The notes under the pieces were generated by a model. That model saw nothing but the letters and a program-made list of their open reading frames with translations, was not told the origin of the DNA and made no database searches. A stretch of DNA of 64,000 nucleotides from Halomonas sp. HL-93 (GTDB taxonomy: Bacteria; Pseudomonadota; Gammaproteobacteria; Pseudomonadales; Halomonadaceae): NCBI RefSeq assembly GCF_900086985.1, contig NZ_LT593974.1:2480001-2544000 (forward strand), given 5' to 3'. The position numbers and the translations under genes were made by a program. Position 1 is the stretch's first letter, and every line of letters begins with the position of its first letter. Below are positions 59,105-64,000 of the stretch, piece by piece.

Positions 59105-61819
59105 ATGGCTGCTCCCAACCGCATCAAGCAAACTGCCTGGCATGCCCTGGAGGTAGGTGAAGCGCTCAAGCAACTCGACAGCACAGCCGATGGCCTCAGC
59201 GTTCAGGCTTCCGAGCGCCGGCTAGCCACTCATGGGCCCAACCAGCTCGAACAAACGAAGGGTCGTCCCTGGTGGCAGCGGCTACTCGCGCAGTTCAATA
59301 ACATCCTGATGCTGGTACTGATCGTGGCGTCCGTTGCCAGCTTGGGGCTGGGCCACGCCATTGATGCCGTCGTGATTTTTTGTGTGGTGCTGATCATTGC
59401 GCTGATCGGCTTCATACAGGAGGGCAAGGCCGAGAAGGCCCTGGATAGCATCCGCCGAATGCTCTCGCCCCAGGCCGCAGTGCTGCGCGACGGAAAGCGT
59501 CTGACCATTCCTGCCGAGGAACTCGTGCCGGGTGATGTTGTGCTGGTTGAGAGCGGTGATCGAGTCCCGGCCGACCTGCGCCTGTTGACGGCGCAGCGTT
59601 TTCGCACCGAGGAAGCTTCATTGACTGGCGAGTCCACGCCGGTAGATAAGCAGACCCAGGCGGTAGACGATGATGCCGACCTGGGCGACCGCACCTGTAT
59701 GGCCTATGCCAGCACCATCGTCGTCCAGGGCAATGCACACGGACTGGTCGTCGAGACTGCGGCGCACACCCAGATCGGCCGGATATCGGAGATGCTGCGC
59801 GACGTCGAGCAGCTCAAGACACCGCTACTGCGCCAGATTGACCGCGCCGGCCAGATACTTGCCTTGTTTATTCTCGTTGCCGCCATTCTCACGGGCGCTT
59901 TCGGCTTGCTGGTGCATGGTCAACCATTAGGCAACATGTTCATGGCCGCCGTGGGGCTGGCGGTAGCGGCCATCCCCGAGGGCATGCCGGCTATCGTCAC
60001 CATTGGGTTAGCCTTGGGCGTGCAGACCATGGCTCGCCGCAACGCAATTATCCGGCGCCTTCCGGCGGTAGAGACGCTGGGCTCCATTTCGACGATCTTC
60101 TCCGACAAGACCGGCACCCTGACCCGCAACGAGATGACCGCCGAGACAGTCTGGCTACCCGAGGGTGCGATACGCATTGAGGGCACCGGCTTTTCCCCGC
60201 AAGGTCGTTTCTATTGGATGCAAGAAGACAAGCCGGCGTCCCGATTCATTGACCTGGATAAAGCTCATGAACTGCGCCACTTCCTGAAGGTTGCCGTGCT
60301 TTGCAATGATGCCGAGCTCGCCGAGGATGAAGGTCGCTGGCGGATCCATGGCGACCCCACCGAAGGCGCCCTGGTCGTCGCCGCCGCCAAGGCAGGGCTT
60401 GAGGCCGGTACGCTGCGAAGCGACCACGCCAGGCATGATGCCATTCCTTTTGAATCCGAACGCCAGTACATGGCAACGCTCCACGAAGCGCACGGCGAAC
60501 GCCTTTTGCTGGTTAAGGGTGCACCCGACCGCCTACTTGAGATGTGCCATCAGGTGCGCGATGGAAACCAGCATAGCGAACTGGACGTAGCGCTTTGGGA
60601 GGAGCGTATCCAAGCGCTATCCTCACGCGGCTTGCGCGTCTTGGCACTGGCGGAGAAGCAGATCCACGACGACCGTGACCTGGAGGATGAACATGCCGAA
60701 GAAGGACTGGTGCTGCTGGGCCTTGTGGGGCTGCTCGACCCACCTCGGGAAGAGGCCATCACATCGGTGAAAGAATGCCTTGCCGCTGGCATTCGTCCGG
60801 TGATGATCACCGGCGACCACGCCGCGACGGCACTGGCCATCGCCAGACAGCTGGGTTTTGCCCATACCGAGCGGGCTATAAGCGGACGTGAGATAGAGGC
60901 CATGTCGGATACCGAACTCGAGGCCATCATTCTCGACGTGGACGTCTTCGCGCGCGCCGCACCAGAGCACAAGCTGCGGCTGGTGAAGGCAATGCAGGCC
61001 CGCGGCGGCATCTGCGCCATGACGGGCGACGGGGTCAACGATGGGCCAGCCCTGAAGCGCGCCAACGTGGGCGTGGCAATGGGCATCCAGGGCACTGAGG
61101 CTGCCAAGGAGGCCGCCGAGATGGTGCTGGCCGACGACAACTTCGCGACCATCGTCGGGGCCATCCGTGAAGGTCGCAAGGTCTACGACAACATTCGCAA
61201 GACGATCACCTTTTTACTGCCAACCAACGGCGGCCAGGGGCTGGCGATCATGCTCGCCGTGCTGGCGGGCACTACCCTGCCGGTCACGCCACTACAGGCG
61301 CTTTGGGTCAACATGGTCGTCGCAGTGACGCTGGGCCTTGCGCTGGCCTTCGAAGGGGCCGAAAAAGATATTATGATTCGCCCGCCACGAGACCCCGACG
61401 CCTCACTGCTTGATCTGTTCCTTCTCTGGCGGGTGGTTTTTGTCTCTCTGTTACTGCTGCTCGGTGTATTTGGAATGTTCGGCTGGATACTCCTGCACGG
61501 CGGCAGTGAAATGCTGGCGCGCACCGGTGCGGTCAATATGCTGGTAATGGGGAGTGCTGCCTATCTGATCAACAGCCGCTACCTGCTGCGTAGCACCCTC
61601 AGCCTGGAGGGCCTCTTCGGCAGTCGTCCGGTATGGATTTCCATCGGTACGATTGTAGTGCTCCAGCTCGTCTGGACTTACCTGCCCTTTATGCAGGTCA
61701 TCTTCGAAAGCGAGGGGCTCCATCTTAGTCATTGGGGCGTTATCCTGATCAGTAGCCTTGCCATTTACCTGATCGTGGAGCTGGAAAAATACGTGCTGCG
61801 CGCCCGCGGGTGTAAGTGA
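59105..61819 (+). CDS. P2-type cation-transporting ATPase
   Basis: The 904-residue pump has the P2 ATPase plan: actuator TGES (174-177), phosphorylated D334 in DKTGTLT, KGAPD (471-475), GDGVND (641-646) and about ten membrane helices. Helix 4 has PEGMP (291-295, Glu292 kept). Helix 5 reads LLPTNGGQG (Asn708, Gln711) and helix 6 LWVNMVVAVT (Asn736, Ala740), where SERCA has Glu771 and Asp800. A Ca2+ pump is the usual label, but the ion is uncertain. GGAG precedes the ATG. It is related to bacterial CtpF-like pumps. Confidence 0.93.
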   Translation: MAAPNRIKQTAWHALEVGEALKQLDSTADGLSVQASERRLATHGPNQLEQTKGRPWWQRLLAQFNNILMLVLIVASVASLGLGHAIDAVVIFCVVLIIALIGFIQEGKAEKALDSIRRMLSPQAAVLRDGKRLTIPAEELVPGDVVLVESGDRVPADLRLLTAQRFRTEEASLTGESTPVDKQTQAVDDDADLGDRTCMAYASTIVVQGNAHGLVVETAAHTQIGRISEMLRDVEQLKTPLLRQIDRAGQILALFILVAAILTGAFGLLVHGQPLGNMFMAAVGLAVAAIPEGMPAIVTIGLALGVQTMARRNAIIRRLPAVETLGSISTIFSDKTGTLTRNEMTAETVWLPEGAIRIEGTGFSPQGRFYWMQEDKPASRFIDLDKAHELRHFLKVAVLCNDAELAEDEGRWRIHGDPTEGALVVAAAKAGLEAGTLRSDHARHDAIPFESERQYMATLHEAHGERLLLVKGAPDRLLEMCHQVRDGNQHSELDVALWEERIQALSSRGLRVLALAEKQIHDDRDLEDEHAEEGLVLLGLVGLLDPPREEAITSVKECLAAGIRPVMITGDHAATALAIARQLGFAHTERAISGREIEAMSDTELEAIILDVDVFARAAPEHKLRLVKAMQARGGICAMTGDGVNDGPALKRANVGVAMGIQGTEAAKEAAEMVLADDNFATIVGAIREGRKVYDNIRKTITFLLPTNGGQGLAIMLAVLAGTTLPVTPLQALWVNMVVAVTLGLALAFEGAEKDIMIRPPRDPDASLLDLFLLWRVVFVSLLLLLGVFGMFGWILLHGGSEMLARTGAVNMLVMGSAAYLINSRYLLRSTLSLEGLFGSRPVWISIGTIVVLQLVWTYLPFMQVIFESEGLHLSHWGVILISSLAIYLIVELEKYVLRARGCK

Positions 61820-61867
61820 GAAAACTTGCAGGCATTGATAGCTGAAGCTTTTGAGCCAGAGCAAAAC

Positions 61868-62362
61868 TTAAAAAGCTATCGACATGCCCGCAGTCCAGTT
61901 CTGGCGACATTCTTGAAGCACGTGAAATTCATTTGTCTTTTGATTTACAAAACCTAAAAAAGGTCGATCTAGCTCTGGAGTGGCATTCGTTTCCAGCAAC
62001 CAACTGAAAAACATGAAGGTCTCTTTCGCGGCTTTTTCGGCCTGCTCGAGAAGCTGAGTCCCCATAAGCTCATCTACAACAAAAAAATGTTGTTTATTGA
62101 TATTAAATAATGGAGAAGCCCCTGGATACGACGGCTCGGCAACACAGGCGGAAAGATCCATTCGAGTAGCCACTTCTTTCAACCATTCAAGACGGTGGAC
62201 GCACTCTATACCTATCGCGCTCATCAACCTGTTCACAGGTGGATCAATAGAAAGGAACCTTAGCGCTAGGCAGCGGTAGCGATTTACTTCCATTTTTTCA
62301 TGCGAATAAGCCAAAACAAGTTGTTCTTGTGGCAAAAAGTTAAGTGCTGTTAGCTTATCCAT
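61868..62362 (-). CDS. ferritin-like fold protein, function unknown
   Basis: I recognise no named family. The 164-residue helical protein has Glu25 in a first helix (HEKMEVNRYRCLALRFL) and ECVH (Glu53, His56) in a second helix, the spacing of a ferritin-like di-iron site; a later Glu-rich helix (LLEQAEKAAKETFMFFSW) could complete it. No signal peptide is seen. It is convergent with the P-type ATPase. Upstream is AT-rich DNA with a weak FNR-like site (62446-62459). Confidence 0.6.
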   Translation of the reverse strand: MDKLTALNFLPQEQLVLAYSHEKMEVNRYRCLALRFLSIDPPVNRLMSAIGIECVHRLEWLKEVATRMDLSACVAEPSYPGASPLFNINKQHFFVVDELMGTQLLEQAEKAAKETFMFFSWLLETNATPELDRPFLGFVNQKTNEFHVLQECRQNWTAGMSIAF

Positions 62363-62651
62363 GACTTTTTAACCTCGCTATAAATTAAGGACAGAGCCTA
62401 GCAACGGCCTGGCGACATCCTAAAGCAGAGCTAATAGGCCATTCCATGACTCCCATCAATGTTTATTTTATAAATAATAAAATTTAAAGATGGCGACACT
62501 ACTTAATATTTAAGGATTAGCTTTAAATAACTTATAGCACATAGATTTTAACTAAAAAATCTCACACTAAAGCATTACCCATGTAATCAATAAAACCCAA
62601 AAACTAATTACCCCACATCAAAACCACAAAAAATTCCTTAATGTTAAAAAT

Positions 62652-62665
62652 TTGACCTACATCAA
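62652..62665. promoter_or_regulatory. FNR/ANR-type binding site
   Basis: TTGAC-CTAC-ATCAA matches the FNR/ANR consensus TTGAT-N4-ATCAA at nine of ten fixed positions. Its centre is about 60 bases upstream of the start point implied by the TATAAT at 62706-62711, the class I activator position. Confidence 0.6.
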
Positions 62666-62705
62666 AACAAACAACCCTATAACCTGCCAAAGAAAAAAGG
62701 ACAAC

Positions 62706-62711
62706 TATAAT
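62706..62711 (+). promoter_or_regulatory. -10 element TATAAT of the small-protein gene
   Basis: A consensus -10 hexamer lies 30 bases before the ATG at 62742. The sequence 17 bases upstream (CCTGCC, 62683-62688) is a poor -35 element, as expected for an activator-dependent promoter. The ribosome site is AGGAG at 62726-62730. Confidence 0.55.
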
Positions 62712-62741
62712 ATTTAAACTAGCACAGGAGTAGAAAACACA

Positions 62742-63101
62742 ATGTCAACACTTACCAAAGCGCATGCCGACCCAAAAGCGATCAGTGACGATACCCTGAT
62801 TGATTTCTGGTATCAGTCTTGGCTAGAAACCACTAACTCGGTGGTCAAGCTGCAACGCATTTGGCTGGAAACCTTCAACGAAGCATTTCGTCACGAGCTT
62901 GACCTTATTTCAACAGTGGCTCCCCTTCATAGCAGACTGACACAGTGCATGCTCGGTTTCGATGGCCCCCCAACACTAACCTCTATGGTGTCCTGCTATC
63001 ACAAAATCTCTGGAGACATGACTGAAGCTACCTATAACCGAATACGCCAGGTGTCTGAGCTCAGCGACGATTTTAGAGAGCGCATTTGGTCTGAACTATG
63101 A
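62742..63101 (+). CDS. small helical protein, possibly phasin-like
   Basis: The 119-residue protein is predicted to be almost all helix, with Trp- and Leu-rich amphipathic segments (DFWYQSWLETTNSVVKLQR; IWLETFNEAFRHELDL). This recalls small phasins that coat polyhydroxyalkanoate granules, but the similarity is weak and no PHA gene is in the window. It has a clear ribosome site and a good -10 element with an upstream FNR/ANR-type site. Two cysteines occur near the middle. Confidence 0.6.
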   Translation: MSTLTKAHADPKAISDDTLIDFWYQSWLETTNSVVKLQRIWLETFNEAFRHELDLISTVAPLHSRLTQCMLGFDGPPTLTSMVSCYHKISGDMTEATYNRIRQVSELSDDFRERIWSEL

Positions 63102-63127
63102 GAGCAGCCGGGGGCTTATAGGCAACC

Positions 63128-63448
63128 ATGCAAGACAGAAAAGCACGGCTGGAAGCCCTGAAGGCTGAACTTCTGGCCCGCGTACAGCGCTACGAAGATC
63201 ATCGCCACCGTATCAACGGCGCTCTGGATAAGGGTCTTGATGAGCAGGCGATTGAAATCCACAACGATGAGGTGATCGCGCGACTGGAGGCTGAAGCCGA
63301 GGAGGAACTGGCCCAGATCAAACGCGCCCTGGCACGCATTGATGCTCGGGTAGGCGACTCTTGCGAAGAGTGTGGCAGGAAGATCGCTCCTAATCGTATT
63401 GAGGCTTTACCCCATACCACACGTTGTAGAAATTGCTCCGACGTGTAA
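63128..63448 (+). CDS. DksA/TraR-family zinc-finger protein
   Basis: The 106-residue protein has a long charged coiled coil (about residues 1-70) and a four-cysteine zinc finger, CEECGRKIAPNRIEALPHTT followed by CRNC, near the C-terminus. This is the TraR/C4-type DksA family; members bind the RNA polymerase secondary channel and alter initiation. The tip lacks the DxxDxA motif of true DksA, so it is a paralogue. It follows the small helical protein by 26 bases and is probably co-transcribed. Confidence 0.85.
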   Translation: MQDRKARLEALKAELLARVQRYEDHRHRINGALDKGLDEQAIEIHNDEVIARLEAEAEEELAQIKRALARIDARVGDSCEECGRKIAPNRIEALPHTTRCRNCSDV

Positions 63449-63458
63449 AAGGAATTTT

Positions 63459-64000
63459 TTATGCCACAATTCCAAACAGGCGTCCTATAGCCGCTGTTAA
63501 GGCCATTGCGAGTGCCCCCCAGAACATCACACGCCATGCACCTTTTACTATCGGCGCCCCACCAACGCATGCAGCTATAGCACCCAAAAAAGCTAGAAAA
63601 AGTAACGAGAACAACGCCACCAATATAATCAATTGCTCGTGCGGCGCCCACCAAGCCACCAATAAAGGGAACAGAGCGCCGATGGTGAAGGTAGAGGCCG
63701 ATGAAAGTGCGGCCTGAAGAGGTTTTGTTTTTCCGCTGCCAGCTAACCCAATGTCATCTCTAGCATGAGCGCCAAGCGCATCGTTTTTCATCAATTGCTG
63801 GGCAACCTGGCTTGCTAAATCCGGTGTAAGGCCACGGGCTTCGTAGATGGCGCCGAGCTCTGCTTGCTCGTCTTCGTAATCCTCATCCAATGATTTTCTC
63901 TCGATTTCAAGATCAGCATTTTCAGTGTCGGACTGTGAACTGACCGAAACATACTCCCCAGCCGCCATCGACATGGCACCGGCCACCAGCCCTGCAATGC
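63459..64000 (-). CDS. VIT1/CCC1-family Fe2+/Mn2+ transporter, partial
   Basis: The gene runs off the right edge, so its N-terminus is missing. What remains begins IAGLVAGAMSMAAGEYVSVSSQ, the helix-1/2 signature of VIT/CCC1 transporters, then a Glu-rich cytoplasmic segment (ERKSLDEDYEDEQAELGAIY) and three transmembrane helices at the C-terminus. Such proteins move Fe2+ or Mn2+ across membranes. It is convergent with the zinc-finger gene with a ten-base gap and no clear terminator. Confidence 0.88.
   Translation of the reverse strand, partial: IAGLVAGAMSMAAGEYVSVSSQSDTENADLEIERKSLDEDYEDEQAELGAIYEARGLTPDLASQVAQQLMKNDALGAHARDDIGLAGSGKTKPLQAALSSASTFTIGALFPLLVAWWAPHEQLIILVALFSLLFLAFLGAIAACVGGAPIVKGAWRVMFWGALAMALTAAIGRLFGIVA

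Larger units (their letters stand above)
62363..62741 (+). other. AT-rich intergenic region with a promoter
   Basis: The 379 bases between the divergent genes are far more AT-rich than the rest of the window and contain long A/T runs from about 62460 to 62650. An FNR/ANR-type site and a perfect -10 hexamer lie at the right end. No gene is visible in any frame. Confidence 0.7.

Noticed and set aside
58929..59156. 75-residue forward frame before the P-type ATPase
   Set aside because: No resemblance to any family; it runs into the ATPase gene in another frame.

Overview
The window is chromosomal DNA of a moderately GC-rich, salt-adapted gammaproteobacterium, most likely a member of the Halomonadaceae (Halomonas or a close relative). 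This rests on protein sequences, on acidic protein surfaces, on a Pseudomonas-like gene order from psd to purA, and on a six-subunit Mrp/Pha Na+(K+)/H+ antiporter with a fused A+B subunit. I see no rRNA, tRNA, CRISPR array, insertion sequence or prophage; most of the window is core genome.

Layout. 0-0.7 kb: cobO (corrinoid adenosyltransferase). 0.7-13.8 kb, minus strand: nnr-tsaE-amiB-mutL-miaA-hfq-hflX-hflK-hflC, a terminator, then hisZ-purA. 13.9-21.2 kb: queG, orn, rsgA-rhdA-psd, and the EF-P set epmA, efp and epmB. 21.3-24.7 kb: a VapC/PIN toxin remnant, a membrane-anchored protein of unknown function, and leuA behind a leader with a textbook intrinsic terminator. 24.7-32.4 kb: a voltage-gated cation channel divergent from the mrpA(B)CDEFG operon, then a lipoprotein. 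32.5-42 kb, minus strand: pgi, parE, a chemoreceptor, parC and serB. 42-45.2 kb: cmoA, a phospholipase D-like gene and cmoB. 45.2-47.7 kb: a zinc peptidase, an App1-like phosphatase and a PfpI/DJ-1 protein. 47.8-51.1 kb: a tungstate-type ABC transporter (tupBCA) with a divergent HTH-PBP regulator. 51.2-58.8 kb: cysDN, nudF-DUF1249-cpdA, a TPR protein, greB and cmoM-rsmC. 59.1-64 kb: a different-looking accessory block with a P-type ATPase, a ferritin-like protein, a small protein behind an FNR/ANR-type promoter in AT-rich DNA, a DksA/TraR-type zinc-finger protein and a VIT/CCC1-family transporter cut by the right edge.

How genes work together. EpmB, EpmA and EF-P form one modification route. 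CmoA, CmoB and CmoM cover steps of wobble uridine-34 modification. HflK and HflC form one membrane complex. CysD and CysN make APS. TupA, TupB and TupC are a complete oxyanion importer. The channel and Mrp antiporter could form a Na+ cycle.

Best leads: the leuA attenuator-like leader, the calcium-channel-like filter in the voltage-gated channel, a ten-C tract directly after the cmoB start codon, the FNR/ANR-type promoter in the terminal accessory block, the P-type ATPase missing acidic ion-site residues, and a roughly 130-bp nested palindromic element between pgi and parE. I did not find a convincing wholly new multi-gene system.
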